The position numbers and the translations under genes were made by a program. Shown piece after piece: positions 37,855 to 47,440 of a stretch of 64,000 nt of DNA; positions within the stretch are counted from its first letter, which is position 1; every line of letters starts with the position of its first letter. The DNA is taken from contig JBBQJW010000010.1 of NCBI GenBank assembly GCA_038326325.1, positions 65,986-129,985 of the forward strand. Direction: 5' to 3'. Under the pieces are notes generated by a model that saw only the letters and a list, made by a program, of their open reading frames with translations, searched no databases and had not been told where the DNA came from. The DNA is from UBA10324 sp038326325 (GTDB lineage: Bacteria; Bacteroidota; Bacteroidia; Chitinophagales; UBA10324).

Positions 37855-40608
37855 CTATCTGTACAAATGAATAAATCCTGAAAGTGGTTTGTTGCTCTTC
37901 ACTGTTCCTGCAAGTGTTTGCTGATATACATCGCATACATAGTAGTAAGTTCCATCAGCACACATTTTTCCATTCTGAATATTTTTTCCATCCCAGTTTA
38001 TATTCGGGTCAGTAGTTTCATAAACCAAAACACCCCAGTTATCGAAAATTTTAATATCAATCTTTTCAATGTATTTCACGGGAGGAAAAGGATGAAACAC
38101 ATCGTTTTGCTCGTCGCCATTAGGAGTGAATACATTCGGCAATTCATAATTCGGACAAACATCAACGCAAAGCAAATTACTCTTCGCCCCTTCGTTATAA
38201 TTTGAATCAGTTCCGGTAATGTAATAACAACCTGCAACCGTAGTTTTTAAATCGTGAAGGAAAGTGGTATCGAATGCCGTAACAGAAGAATCAATCAAAC
38301 TAAAATCACCTCCTTCAGTTGAAGAATAATAAATATTGTAGTGTAACAGATCAGCCGCGCATTTATCAGTCACATGATTCCAACTAAGTAAATTAATGAA
38401 TGAACCAAAATTGAAATTTGGATCAAGACAATCATTTGAAACTTTTATTGACGGAGGGCAGGGGCCAACAGTATCAACAGGTGCAACACAAATTCTTTGC
38501 GAGAAATTAATAATCGGAGAAATAATTCCGGGAGCGGAATAACTACCTGTACTTCTGATGTAATAACAGTAAACAGAATCGTTGATCAATCCGTTATCAG
38601 TATATGATTGAATGGATGAAATTCCGATTGAATCCCAAAGCAAAGTGATTTTGTTTTTCCTGAAAATTGTATAAAGTGTATTTGTCCATGGAACATTTTC
38701 ACTCCATGTTAAACCAACCTTTCTATCCTGCCCTACCCCATTCACAAAAACACTTGAAGCAATTTCTGTTTCACCTAATTTATTACCGTTGCTGTAAAAT
38801 TCAACCTTGTACGAATATGCATTTGCAACAGTATTGATAAGTGTATCAGTATAAGTTGTATCTGTGAATTGCGAAAATGTCGGAGCAGTAATTGAGTTTA
38901 TCTGAGTGAGATTTGCACCTGTAAAACCTGTTGAATGAAAAATTCTATACTCGTATGGCCCCGGATTCTGAAGTGTATCTAAATCATTGGCTGATGGTTT
39001 GCTCCAGGCTACATACATGCTTCCGTTTACTGCATCAGTATTATTCACGCTTGCATTTGTAATAACCGGAACATCCTTTTTCAGCATTGCACAATCTTCA
39101 TTTGAAGGAAGGCCTTCACAAAAATTCAGTAACTCATTCGGCACTCCTGTAGTATCGGCAAACTCAGCTTCCACTCTGTAACAGTATTCCTTTCCGCGTT
39201 CAACATTTGCATCGGTAAAAGAATAAACTCTTAACCTCGATGCAATTTTTGTATATCCTTTTCCAATCATTGTTGGATTGCAGGTATCACTAACAAATGG
39301 ATTCGGTCCTTCTCGCTTCCACAAAGAGAATCCTATAAATCGTTTAGCACTGTAACACTCGTAAGGATTATCCCATGTAACAACAATATCATTTCCTTGG
39401 GCCGTTGCCACTAAGTTTTCAGGGGCGGGTGCCACCACTTTTATCAACCAGCTTTCCAAATCAGAAAGCGGATGATCCGGATAATTATCCGTTGCTTTAA
39501 AAACCACCTGATAAAACTGATCGCGCACATGGTTGCAGACTGTTTGCCAAATGAAAGTCCCGTAACCTATTGTATCAGTATCGGGAATGAAATGAGCAGT
39601 GTCAGGCGGGTTCGCAATAAAAGGTCCGCCGTTGGCAATGAGTGTAACGGTTTGTCCAACATCCGGATCAGTCGAACGAATACGAATATTCAGGAACGAA
39701 CCTGCAACTACACAAGTATCATGTATCACATCAATTTTCGGTTGATGATTCGGATCGCACACAATGATAATTTCCATATCGCGAATCATTGTTCCGATTT
39801 TTTTAAAAAGAATATTATTTCCTGATTGCACTTTTCGATAGGAAGTAATAAGAATTGCAATGTTATACACGCAACAATTTTGAGGTTCATTCCATATTAA
39901 TTCTCCGGTGTTAGGATTAATATCAAGCGAAGGATTTCCAGTTGTACCATCAATAAGATTAGGAGCAGTATAAGCAAGCACATTTGTTGTTTCGGAAGTT
40001 TTAGGAACTACTAATTGGTAGTGTAACACATCACCATCGGGGTCATAAGCATTCGGGTTATGAATGAAAGTATCATTCGCAATTCCAAAATCTATTGGGG
40101 GGTTCTGTAACTGAGGCGAATTATCGTAACCATAAAATTGCGGGTCAATCAAAAACAAAGTGTCCTCAACATAAAAAGGTTCGTTGATTGAATTTGTAAT
40201 GTTACAGATCTCGCCAATTCGATTAAGGTCCTGCATTGAAATTATATAATCACCAAAGCCCGGAAATGTGTGATGGCTTACATACAAATTTCGCTTGATA
40301 TCATTTCCAACCAATTCTCCATCCGGAATGCCATTGGCTGGCAGTACATCCGGACCATTTACTCTCGCAATTGTATCAAAAATTACTGTGCCTGTACTTA
40401 TGTAAGTATATCTCACCACCAACGAATCTCTATCGGCAGCAACACTGCTTTCTTTTGTATAGGTGATAACTGTTACAGTATATGAAAGATTATTACCCGG
40501 ATCTTTAGTATAAGTTATTTCGCCTGCGCGATTGTGTGTTGCCCATAAAAACATAGGGCTTAAAAAGAAAAGAGAAAATGAAAATATTTTTTTCAGCATC
40601 AGGTGCAA
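37855..40608 (-). CDS. Secreted Fn3 protein with T9SS type B (gliding-associated) C-terminal domain
   Basis: A 917-aa surface protein. Signal peptide 1-23 (FLWATHNRAG). Residues about 24-420 hold cadherin/PKD-like beta domains rich in Asp and Pro, including AYDPDGDVLHYQLV. Several Fn3-like units follow (about 420-810). The last 90 residues are the gliding-motility-associated C-terminal domain: LPNVFTPNGDEQNDVF, KIFDNWGVLVYE, NWDGK, GTYYYVCDV. This domain is a type B sorting signal for type IX secretion. Role unknown; probably a large surface or matrix protein. Confidence 0.87.
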   Translation of the reverse strand: MHLMLKKIFSFSLFFLSPMFLWATHNRAGEITYTKDPGNNLSYTVTVITYTKESSVAADRDSLVVRYTYISTGTVIFDTIARVNGPDVLPANGIPDGELVGNDIKRNLYVSHHTFPGFGDYIISMQDLNRIGEICNITNSINEPFYVEDTLFLIDPQFYGYDNSPQLQNPPIDFGIANDTFIHNPNAYDPDGDVLHYQLVVPKTSETTNVLAYTAPNLIDGTTGNPSLDINPNTGELIWNEPQNCCVYNIAILITSYRKVQSGNNILFKKIGTMIRDMEIIIVCDPNHQPKIDVIHDTCVVAGSFLNIRIRSTDPDVGQTVTLIANGGPFIANPPDTAHFIPDTDTIGYGTFIWQTVCNHVRDQFYQVVFKATDNYPDHPLSDLESWLIKVVAPAPENLVATAQGNDIVVTWDNPYECYSAKRFIGFSLWKREGPNPFVSDTCNPTMIGKGYTKIASRLRVYSFTDANVERGKEYCYRVEAEFADTTGVPNELLNFCEGLPSNEDCAMLKKDVPVITNASVNNTDAVNGSMYVAWSKPSANDLDTLQNPGPYEYRIFHSTGFTGANLTQINSITAPTFSQFTDTTYTDTLINTVANAYSYKVEFYSNGNKLGETEIASSVFVNGVGQDRKVGLTWSENVPWTNTLYTIFRKNKITLLWDSIGISSIQSYTDNGLINDSVYCYYIRSTGSYSAPGIISPIINFSQRICVAPVDTVGPCPPSIKVSNDCLDPNFNFGSFINLLSWNHVTDKCAADLLHYNIYYSSTEGGDFSLIDSSVTAFDTTFLHDLKTTVAGCYYITGTDSNYNEGAKSNLLCVDVCPNYELPNVFTPNGDEQNDVFHPFPPVKYIEKIDIKIFDNWGVLVYETTDPNINWDGKNIQNGKMCADGTYYYVCDVYQQTLAGTVKSNKPLSGFIHLYR

Positions 40609-40653
40609 TGTAATCGCTGCTGCAATTTACATCATGAAATCTTTTGCAAAAAC

Positions 40654-41406
40654 TTATTCCTTTTCAACGGCAAGTTTTGCAGCAATAAATTCCCTGTTCA
40701 ATCGCATAATATTCGCAACAGAAATTTCTTTCGGGCATTCTGCTTCACATGCTCCGGTATTTGTGCATCCGCCAAAACCTTCTTCATCCATTTGCGCAAC
40801 CATATTCAACACACGCTCCTGCCGCTCAGGATGACCATGAGGCAACAATGCAAACTGTGACACTTTAGCGCCCACAAATAACATGGCAGAACCATTCTTA
40901 CAGGCAGCAACACAGGCACCACATCCAATGCAAGCCGCAGCATCAAATGCTTTTTCTGCATCATTTTTATTTACAGGAATGGTATTCGCTTCAGGTGCTG
41001 AACCGGTTCCGACAGAAATATATCCTCCCGCCTGAATGATGCGATCAAAAGAAGAACGGTCAACAACTAAATCGCGCAACACGGGAAATGAATTTGCTCG
41101 CCAAGGTTCAACTGTAACAGTTTCGCCATCTTTAAAATGACGCATGTGCAATTGGCAAGTGGTTGTTCCTTTTAATGGTCCGTGCGGTCTTCCGTTAATC
41201 ACCATGCTACATGACCCACAAATACCTTCACGGCAATCGTGATCGAAAGCAACAGGTTCCTTGTTTTCGACTATTAATTTTTCGTTGAGCACATCCATCA
41301 TTTCAAGAAATGAAGCGTGTGTATCAACATTGTTTAACTGATATGTTTCGAAAGCGCCTTTGTCGCTTTTATTTTTTTGTCGCCAAACTTTAAGTGTGAG
41401 ATTCAT
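40654..41406 (-). CDS. sdhB: Succinate dehydrogenase/fumarate reductase iron-sulfur subunit
   Basis: A 250-aa subunit that carries electrons from SdhA flavin to the membrane subunit. The [2Fe-2S] ligands lie in CREGICGSCSMV with a later C in TTTCQLH; the [4Fe-4S]/[3Fe-4S] ligands lie in CIGCGACVAACKNG and CTNTGACEAECPKE. It is the last gene of sdhC-sdhA-sdhB, 27 bp after sdhA. In Bacteroidota this type B enzyme can run in either direction with menaquinone. Confidence 0.94.
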   Translation of the reverse strand: MNLTLKVWRQKNKSDKGAFETYQLNNVDTHASFLEMMDVLNEKLIVENKEPVAFDHDCREGICGSCSMVINGRPHGPLKGTTTCQLHMRHFKDGETVTVEPWRANSFPVLRDLVVDRSSFDRIIQAGGYISVGTGSAPEANTIPVNKNDAEKAFDAAACIGCGACVAACKNGSAMLFVGAKVSQFALLPHGHPERQERVLNMVAQMDEEGFGGCTNTGACEAECPKEISVANIMRLNREFIAAKLAVEKE

Positions 41407-41433
41407 GAAAGAGTTTGAAGTTTGATTTTGATT

Positions 41434-43350
41434 TTACTTGTAACTGCGCTGAGTAAGATGAACACTTTCAAAAACTAATTCTTCTTTGTGTAACTCAGCA
41501 ACCTGATTTTCTCCTTTGAATTCCCAGGCCGCTACATAAGCGAATTTGTCATCGTCGCGGCGCGCTTCGCCATCAGGAGTTTGAAACTCTTCGCGGAAAT
41601 GCCCGCCACAACTTTCTTCACGATGCAGTGCATCTCGACACATCAATTCTCCCAATTCAATAAAGTCCGCAACACGAATTGCTTTTTCTAATTCAGGATT
41701 TAATGATTCGGCTGAACCCGGAACTTTTACATCGCTCCAGAATTCTTCTTTGATTTTTTTTATTTCATCTATCGCTTCTGTTAATCCTTTTGCATTTCTC
41801 GCCATTCCGCATTTGTCCCACATCACTTTTCCTAATTTGCGGTGGAAGAAATCAACTGACTTGCTTCCTTTAATGTTCATCAGTTTATCAATCTGCGCAC
41901 GAACATTTTTTTCTGCTTCATCAAATGCAGCACTATCAGTTTTTATTTTCCCTGTTTGAATTTCACTTGATAAATAATCACCGATTGTATATGGAAGAAC
42001 AAAATATCCATCAGCCAATCCCTGCATCAAAGCAGAAGCGCCCAAACGATTTGCCCCATGGTCAGAAAAATTACATTCGCCTGTTGCATACATACCGGGA
42101 ACATTGGTCATCAGATTATAATCAACCCACAAACCACCCATTGTATAATGCACCGCAGGATAAATCATCATCGGAGTTTTGTATGGATCGTCACCTGTGA
42201 TTTTATCATACATCTCAAAAAGATTTCCGTAACGCGAACTGATTACATCATGACCATATTTTTTTATCGCATCAGCAAAATCAAGATAGACAGCCATTGC
42301 AGTTTCGCCAACTCCTCTCCCATCATCACAAGCTTCCTTCGCTGCTCGCGAAGCAATATCACGAGGAACCAGGTTTCCGAATGATGGATACTTTCTTTCT
42401 AAATAATAATCTCTTTCTTCTTCAGGAATATCCTGCGGTTTGCGTTTATCACCTTTTGCTTTTGGCACCCAAACTCTTCCATCATTGCGCAAACTTTCGC
42501 TCATCAATGTCAGCTTCGATTGATAGTCGCCATGAACAGGAATACAAGTCGGATGAATTTGCGTGAAACAAGGATTGCCAAAAAAAGCACCTTTCTTATG
42601 CGCCTTCCATGCGGCTGTTACATTACATCCCATTGCATTTGTTGAAAGGAAAAAAACATTTCCGTAACCACCGGTTGCAAGCACAACTGCGTGTGCAGCA
42701 TGTCGTTGAATTTCGCCTGTGACTAAATCACGAACAATTGCTCCGCGCGCTTTTCCATTTTCAATTACAAAATCAATTATCTCGTGACGGGTAAATAACT
42801 CGACAGATTTTTCGTGAACCTGACGACTCAATGCACTGTAAGCCCCCAGCAATAATTGTTGTCCTGTTTGACCGCGGGCATAAAAAGTACGCGACACCTG
42901 CACGCCACCAAATGAACGATTATCTAACAAGCCACCATACTCTCTTGCGAATGGAACTCCCTGCGCAACACATTGGTCAATTATATTTACACTCACCTCA
43001 GCCAGGCGATGAACATTTCCTTCGCGTGAACGATAGTCGCCGCCTTTGATAGTATCATAGAACAAACGATAAATACTATCGCCATCGTTGCGATAATTTT
43101 TCGCCGCATTTATTCCACCTTGTGCAGCAATACTATGCGCACGACGCGCGCTATCCTGAAAACAAAATGCTTTTACATTATACCCTAATTCTCCCAATGA
43201 AGCTGCGGCAGATGCCCCGGCTAATCCGGTTCCAACAACTATTACATCAATCTTTTTTTTGTTGGCGGGATTTACCAACTTCACTGTTGAACGATATGTA
43301 TTCCACTTTTCATTTAGTGGACCAGCGGGAATTTTTGAATCTAAAGCCAT
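41434..43350 (-). CDS. sdhA: Succinate dehydrogenase/fumarate reductase flavoprotein subunit
   Basis: A 638-aa flavoprotein that oxidises succinate to fumarate at the inner membrane. Dinucleotide-binding motif VVGTGLAGASAAA near residue 36; the covalent FAD histidine is in AHSIAAQGG; the substrate-binding HYTMGGLWVD and the ATGECNFSDHGANRLG segment are intact. Length fits the Bacteroidota type B enzyme, which is longer than the E. coli SdhA. Gene order C-A-B and 10 bp spacing to sdhC show one operon. Confidence 0.95.
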   Translation of the reverse strand: MALDSKIPAGPLNEKWNTYRSTVKLVNPANKKKIDVIVVGTGLAGASAAASLGELGYNVKAFCFQDSARRAHSIAAQGGINAAKNYRNDGDSIYRLFYDTIKGGDYRSREGNVHRLAEVSVNIIDQCVAQGVPFAREYGGLLDNRSFGGVQVSRTFYARGQTGQQLLLGAYSALSRQVHEKSVELFTRHEIIDFVIENGKARGAIVRDLVTGEIQRHAAHAVVLATGGYGNVFFLSTNAMGCNVTAAWKAHKKGAFFGNPCFTQIHPTCIPVHGDYQSKLTLMSESLRNDGRVWVPKAKGDKRKPQDIPEEERDYYLERKYPSFGNLVPRDIASRAAKEACDDGRGVGETAMAVYLDFADAIKKYGHDVISSRYGNLFEMYDKITGDDPYKTPMMIYPAVHYTMGGLWVDYNLMTNVPGMYATGECNFSDHGANRLGASALMQGLADGYFVLPYTIGDYLSSEIQTGKIKTDSAAFDEAEKNVRAQIDKLMNIKGSKSVDFFHRKLGKVMWDKCGMARNAKGLTEAIDEIKKIKEEFWSDVKVPGSAESLNPELEKAIRVADFIELGELMCRDALHREESCGGHFREEFQTPDGEARRDDDKFAYVAAWEFKGENQVAELHKEELVFESVHLTQRSYK

Positions 43351-43360
43351 GACAGTTGAA

Positions 43361-44035
43361 TCATTTTTTCAATAAGAAGTAAAGAGGCATTGCGGCAAAC
43401 ACGCCGGGAATTATTATTGAATAAGCAATTCCGAGAAGTTCAATTACCGGAGTATATTTTTTATGATAAACACCGAGCGAACGAAATGCACTTTGAAATC
43501 CGTGTAACAGATGATACCCGAGAACGATACACGAGAAAATATAAAGTGCGTCGTAAGCAGGAATTTCAAAAGTTGATTTAACTACCGCATACAAATCAGG
43601 AGTGCCATTATTATCTAATCCAAGATGTGTAGTGAAATGTGTTTCGTAAAAAAAGTTTTTCATGTGAACCACGAGAAAGAAAAAAATCAATGAACCGAGA
43701 ATTCCCATGCTGCGCGAATACCATTTTGAATTTGCACTGCTTGCTGTAACAGCGTAACCGATGGGTCGCGCTTTCATATTCTGCCTTGTGATTACAATTG
43801 ATTGGAGAATGTGAATGATAAAACCAGCGAACAATACGATTTCCATTATACGAATAAGAATATTGGTTTCCATGAACAATGAGGCTTCATTAAAAAGCAA
43901 CCCACCATCATTTAAAAAAAGGAACGAATTGATGGCAGCATGAACAACTAAAAATGTAATCAGGAATAATCCAGTGGCGGACATAACCACTTTTCGTCCG
44001 ACTGTTGATGTTAAAAATTTTGTGAACCAATTCAT
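43361..44035 (-). CDS. sdhC: Succinate dehydrogenase cytochrome b subunit
   Basis: A 224-aa membrane anchor with five hydrophobic helices that holds two haem b and the quinone site. Histidines in helix positions (VVHAAINSF, IIHILQSIV, VVHMKNFF, LGYHLLHGFQ) fit the type B di-haem family in which one subunit replaces SdhC plus SdhD. It is the first gene of the operon and has a good promoter upstream (44058-44088). Confidence 0.9.
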   Translation of the reverse strand: MNWFTKFLTSTVGRKVVMSATGLFLITFLVVHAAINSFLFLNDGGLLFNEASLFMETNILIRIMEIVLFAGFIIHILQSIVITRQNMKARPIGYAVTASSANSKWYSRSMGILGSLIFFFLVVHMKNFFYETHFTTHLGLDNNGTPDLYAVVKSTFEIPAYDALYIFSCIVLGYHLLHGFQSAFRSLGVYHKKYTPVIELLGIAYSIIIPGVFAAMPLYFLLKK

Positions 44036-44057
44036 TCAAATATTTTTTCGAGAGCGA

Positions 44058-44091
44058 CAAAATTAACAGTCAAAGTTTCGCTTGCAAGCGA
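44058..44091 (-). promoter_or_regulatory. sdhCAB promoter with overlapping palindrome
   Basis: Read on the minus strand: CTTG (44088-44085), 19 bases, then TAATTTTG (44065-44058), a perfect TAnnTTTG -7 box, about 23 bp before the sdhC start. The perfect 14-bp palindrome TCGCTTGCAAGCGA (44078-44091) covers the -33 element and could be an operator. No regulator is identified. Confidence 0.6.
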
Positions 44092-44157
44092 GCAATGATT
44101 AATGTGAATAAGAATTAAATCTTACTTTAAACAGAACTGTTATCCGATTGAAAAAGT

Positions 44158-45561
44158 TTACGATTGCTCCTGATTAATGCAATATTTTTTCAGAAGTATA
44201 ACATATATATAATCGTAACCAGTAAACACACTTTCTAATAATGGAATAAATGGTTTCAGTGATTTCGATTTTGCTTTAGCACGAAATAATTTACTTAAAA
44301 CTTCCTGCTTTTTTATTTGTTGACCCAATTCTTTCGTTTTAACTTTTTCGCGCAGGAATTTTAAAGTTCTGATTAAAATGGATCTGGCAAATTTCATATC
44401 GCCTGAGATCATAAAATAAAGCTGTTCAATAGTTCTTTGGTCCACATCATGAAGCAGATAAAATTTCTTGTTCAGATGCTCTCTTGATACCTGAAGACTT
44501 TCAAAAGCTTTGGGTAAATCGTGAATGAATAAATAATATTTCGCAAAAGTAATTGAAGTTAATTGAACAGCATCTGGTTCTCCAGATTCAGCAAATCTTT
44601 TCAAATGCAGTTCTAGAATTTCCAGCGCATCTTTTTCACGGTCTTTAATCATATACAATTCGCATAACCGAATCATCAGGTGCGGCTGAGAAAAAAAGAA
44701 TGGATTTTTTTCTGTCACATATTTTTCATAAGAAACAAGAGCTTCGTCAAATTCATTTAAAAGATAACAACTACTTGCATAAAATCCATTGACTGACAGA
44801 GCGAAATCTGTCGGTAATAAATCAAGATGCGTCATATTGTTGAGCAGGTTTAAAAACTCGTTTTTCGCCTTTGCGATATTTCTTTCAATACAAAAAACAT
44901 AAATAGCATTGCAATAAAGTGAGAGCGCTAAAAGTTTTTCGTCTTTTAATTTCTTATTCGCATCATCTAAATTTTTCAGTTCATTTAGAATTAAAATTTT
45001 ATTCGGGTTTTTTAAATCGCGACCATAGAATTCTTCAATAATTCTTATTACAAGTATTCTACCGGAATGATAATAAGCCTGTACTTCCTTTTCGCTGTTT
45101 TTTGAATATTGAAGATTTAGCTTAGCATAGTGTTCAAGTTCATCAATATTCTGAGAGCTGAAGGGAAGTCTTAACAAATAAGTTATTGCATTATCATAAA
45201 AATCACTTTTAATTTTTGAGTCATTTTGTCTTTTGATTTTTATTTCCTGATGCGCTAATTCCCTCTTGTAATTTTCAACCAAACGATAACGACTTAAAAT
45301 ATCAAGAAGGGGAAGTCCGCCTTCGGGAACAAGTGCCTCATAACATTTGCGCAATAAAATTGATTTCATTTTGCGATACAGTTTATCATCGACACGCAAA
45401 TACACCATTAGTTCTTGCTTCGTCATCTCCTTGCTTGTCTGTGTTTCTACCAGATAAGCAAGAAAAATTTTCATTTTGGAAACTTTAAGATGAATCGATT
45501 TTATTTTCTTTAAATCATCTTCATTTAAAACTTTAATAAGTTTTTCTAAATATGCCTTCAT
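44158..45561 (-). CDS. Unknown helical (TPR-like) cytoplasmic protein
   Basis: I do not recognise a family. The 467-aa product has no signal peptide and no membrane segment. It is almost entirely helical and rich in Lys, Leu and Glu, with helix pairs that resemble degenerate TPRs in the middle (about 220-380, such as EALVSYEKYV and KDALEILELHLKRF). A helical protein of this kind is often a Bacteroidota hypothetical. It lies 18 bp after gmhB and is the last gene of the heptose operon by position, but no pathway role can be read from it. Confidence 0.6.
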   Translation of the reverse strand: MKAYLEKLIKVLNEDDLKKIKSIHLKVSKMKIFLAYLVETQTSKEMTKQELMVYLRVDDKLYRKMKSILLRKCYEALVPEGGLPLLDILSRYRLVENYKRELAHQEIKIKRQNDSKIKSDFYDNAITYLLRLPFSSQNIDELEHYAKLNLQYSKNSEKEVQAYYHSGRILVIRIIEEFYGRDLKNPNKILILNELKNLDDANKKLKDEKLLALSLYCNAIYVFCIERNIAKAKNEFLNLLNNMTHLDLLPTDFALSVNGFYASSCYLLNEFDEALVSYEKYVTEKNPFFFSQPHLMIRLCELYMIKDREKDALEILELHLKRFAESGEPDAVQLTSITFAKYYLFIHDLPKAFESLQVSREHLNKKFYLLHDVDQRTIEQLYFMISGDMKFARSILIRTLKFLREKVKTKELGQQIKKQEVLSKLFRAKAKSKSLKPFIPLLESVFTGYDYIYVILLKKYCINQEQS

Positions 45562-45579
45562 AAAAATTCAACCTAAAGA

Positions 45580-46137
45580 TTAAGCTGTTTTGTTTTTTAG
45601 TGTTAAAGAAAAATCGAGTAAACTATTTTCTGTTATGTCCGCACTAAGGTAAGTTTTTTTTGCGGTTCCAATCCAAACTTTTAATAATTGGAGTTTTTCA
45701 GCCATCTGCATATCAGATATTGAATCACCAACCATTATGGATTTTTTAAAATCAATTTCAGGAAAATCATGTTTTGCTTTTAATAACATTCCTGTTCCGG
45801 GTTTGCGCATCGCATTATTTTCTTCTTTTAAATGCTGGCTGAAATAAAAAGCATCAATTCTTCCGCCAGAAACTTCAATTTCAGTTTTCATGAACGAATG
45901 AATCTTTTCCAAATCATTTTCTGTCATTAATTTTTTCCCAATCCCTTGTTGATTAGTAACGACGATTACTCTTCCGAAAATATTTGAAAGCGTAACGATT
46001 GCCTCCCTGCTTCCTTCAATCCACTCAAACATTTCTAAGTTGAGAACATAACCATTATCAATTTTTTTATTGATAACACCATCTCTGTCGAGAAATAGCG
46101 TCCAGGTTTTATCAATGTTCAAATCGTGCAAGTTCAT
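45580..46137 (-). CDS. gmhB: D-glycero-D-manno-heptose 1,7-bisphosphate 7-phosphatase
   Basis: HAD-family phosphatase that removes the 7-phosphate from heptose 1,7-bisphosphate in the cytoplasm. The nucleophile motif DRDGVINKK, the VVTNQQGIG second motif, and the MVGDSISDM fourth motif are all present, and the intervening zinc-loop region is reduced. I chose the ATG at 46137 (MNLHDLNIDKTW) rather than the one at 46176, because the shorter start leaves only a 26-bp overlap with hddC and places the DRDG motif at a normal distance. Length 185 aa, normal for GmhB. Confidence 0.88.
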   Translation of the reverse strand: MNLHDLNIDKTWTLFLDRDGVINKKIDNGYVLNLEMFEWIEGSREAIVTLSNIFGRVIVVTNQQGIGKKLMTENDLEKIHSFMKTEIEVSGGRIDAFYFSQHLKEENNAMRKPGTGMLLKAKHDFPEIDFKKSIMVGDSISDMQMAEKLQLLKVWIGTAKKTYLSADITENSLLDFSLTLKNKTA

Positions 46138-46816
46138 GTTGTGCTCTTTGATAATCTTCAGGAATTCCGATGTCAATAAAATATTCGTCGAATGAAAATC
46201 CTTTTATTGTTAGTTGATTGATTTTTTTTTCAAGGAAATCTTTTTCGAATGAAAATTTCTCTTCATCGGGAAAAATTTTACTCAAAGTGTTCTTAATAAT
46301 ATAAACTCCGCCGTTAATTGTTCCTTCACTACGAAATGCTTTTTCTTCAAACCCGGAAATAGAATTATCTGGTGTAACATTTACAATTCCGTAACGGTCA
46401 AAATTTTTCATTGGCTTTAATGCTAAACTTAAGTCAGCTTTATTTTTTTTATGCTGGAAATACATTTCATCAACTGGAACATTAAAAAATGTGTCGCCAT
46501 TCAAAATTAAAATTTCTTTTGCATCAGTCATTTTCATTGAGGCCTTTATTGCTCCACCAGTTCCCAATGGACTTTCTTCAAAACAATTTTTCAAATCGAT
46601 ATTCAAAAACTTATTTCCGAAATAACTCAGAATCTTTTCTGATTTATAACCGACACTCAGAATACAATTCGTAATTCCACTTGAGGAACAATAATTTAAA
46701 ATATATTCGAGAAATGGTTTTCCGTTTATCGGCGCCATTGGTTTTGGTAAATCTTTAACTACACTTTGCAATCGTGTTCCGAAACCGCCTGCCAGAATGA
46801 TTGCGGTATCAAGCAT
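46112..46816 (-). CDS. hddC: D-glycero-alpha-D-manno-heptose-1-phosphate guanylyltransferase
   Basis: Nucleotidyltransferase that would join GTP and heptose 1-phosphate to make GDP-heptose. The 234-aa product shows the signature ILAGGFGTRL, the K-P-M pair in LPKPMAPINGKPFLEYIL, and a LILNGDTFFN metal-binding region. The nucleotide (GTP rather than ATP or CTP) is inferred from the neighbours gmhA, hddA and gmhB, which together form the GDP-D-glycero-alpha-D-manno-heptose route. It overlaps gmhA by 8 bp. Confidence 0.82.
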   Translation of the reverse strand: MLDTAIILAGGFGTRLQSVVKDLPKPMAPINGKPFLEYILNYCSSSGITNCILSVGYKSEKILSYFGNKFLNIDLKNCFEESPLGTGGAIKASMKMTDAKEILILNGDTFFNVPVDEMYFQHKKNKADLSLALKPMKNFDRYGIVNVTPDNSISGFEEKAFRSEGTINGGVYIIKNTLSKIFPDEEKFSFEKDFLEKKINQLTIKGFSFDEYFIDIGIPEDYQRAQHELARFEH

Positions 46817-47408
46817 TTTTTTTGAACAGTTGTTCTTCAGTCAACTCACATAAAATATGTCCGACCATAATATGACATTCCTGAATTCGTGGTGTATCAT
46901 TCGAAGCAACATTGAGCAAGTAGTTACAGCAATCGCGCATCTTCCCTCCTTTCTCACCTGTAATTGCAATCACAATCATTCCCTGCTTTTGCGCCTGCTC
47001 CATAGCTCGAACCACATTGACAGAGTTTCCTGAAGTTGAAATCCCTACCAGCACATCTCCTATTTTCCCTTGGGCGCGAACCATGCGCGAATAAACTTCG
47101 TCGTACGAATAATCATTCGCAACGGCGGTTAGGTATGAAGTATTTACATGCAAGGCTTCGGCGTGTAACGGTTCGCGATCGAAATAAAATCGTCCGCTTA
47201 ATTCTGCTGCGATGTGTTGAGCATCGGCAGCGCTTCCGCCGTTTCCGCAAAACAAAATTTTCCCTTTTGAGCGGAGGCATTTCACCCATTCATCAACAAC
47301 TACTGAAATTGTTTTTAATAAATTTTCATCCGACAAAAGTTTTTGTTTCACTTCAATCGAAGAACTAACTATTGACCTTATTTTTTCAATTTGCATTTCT
47401 ATATTCAA
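46809..47408 (-). CDS. gmhA: Sedoheptulose 7-phosphate isomerase
   Basis: First enzyme of heptose synthesis, converting sedoheptulose 7-phosphate to D-glycero-D-manno-heptose 7-phosphate. The 199-aa SIS-domain protein shows the family motif CGNGGSAADAQHIAAELSGRF and the phosphate-binding GISTSGNSVNV. The C-terminal HIMVGHILCELTE carries the conserved histidine. Position between hddA and hddC supports the assignment. Confidence 0.92.
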   Translation of the reverse strand: MNIEMQIEKIRSIVSSSIEVKQKLLSDENLLKTISVVVDEWVKCLRSKGKILFCGNGGSAADAQHIAAELSGRFYFDREPLHAEALHVNTSYLTAVANDYSYDEVYSRMVRAQGKIGDVLVGISTSGNSVNVVRAMEQAQKQGMIVIAITGEKGGKMRDCCNYLLNVASNDTPRIQECHIMVGHILCELTEEQLFKKNA

Positions 47409-47440
47409 AATCTAAATTCTAAAATCATAAATCTAAAATC

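Noticed and set aside
43361..44035. Missing sdhD in the succinate dehydrogenase operon
   Set aside because: The five-helix, di-haem type B anchor replaces both SdhC and SdhD; the absence is normal in Bacteroidota.
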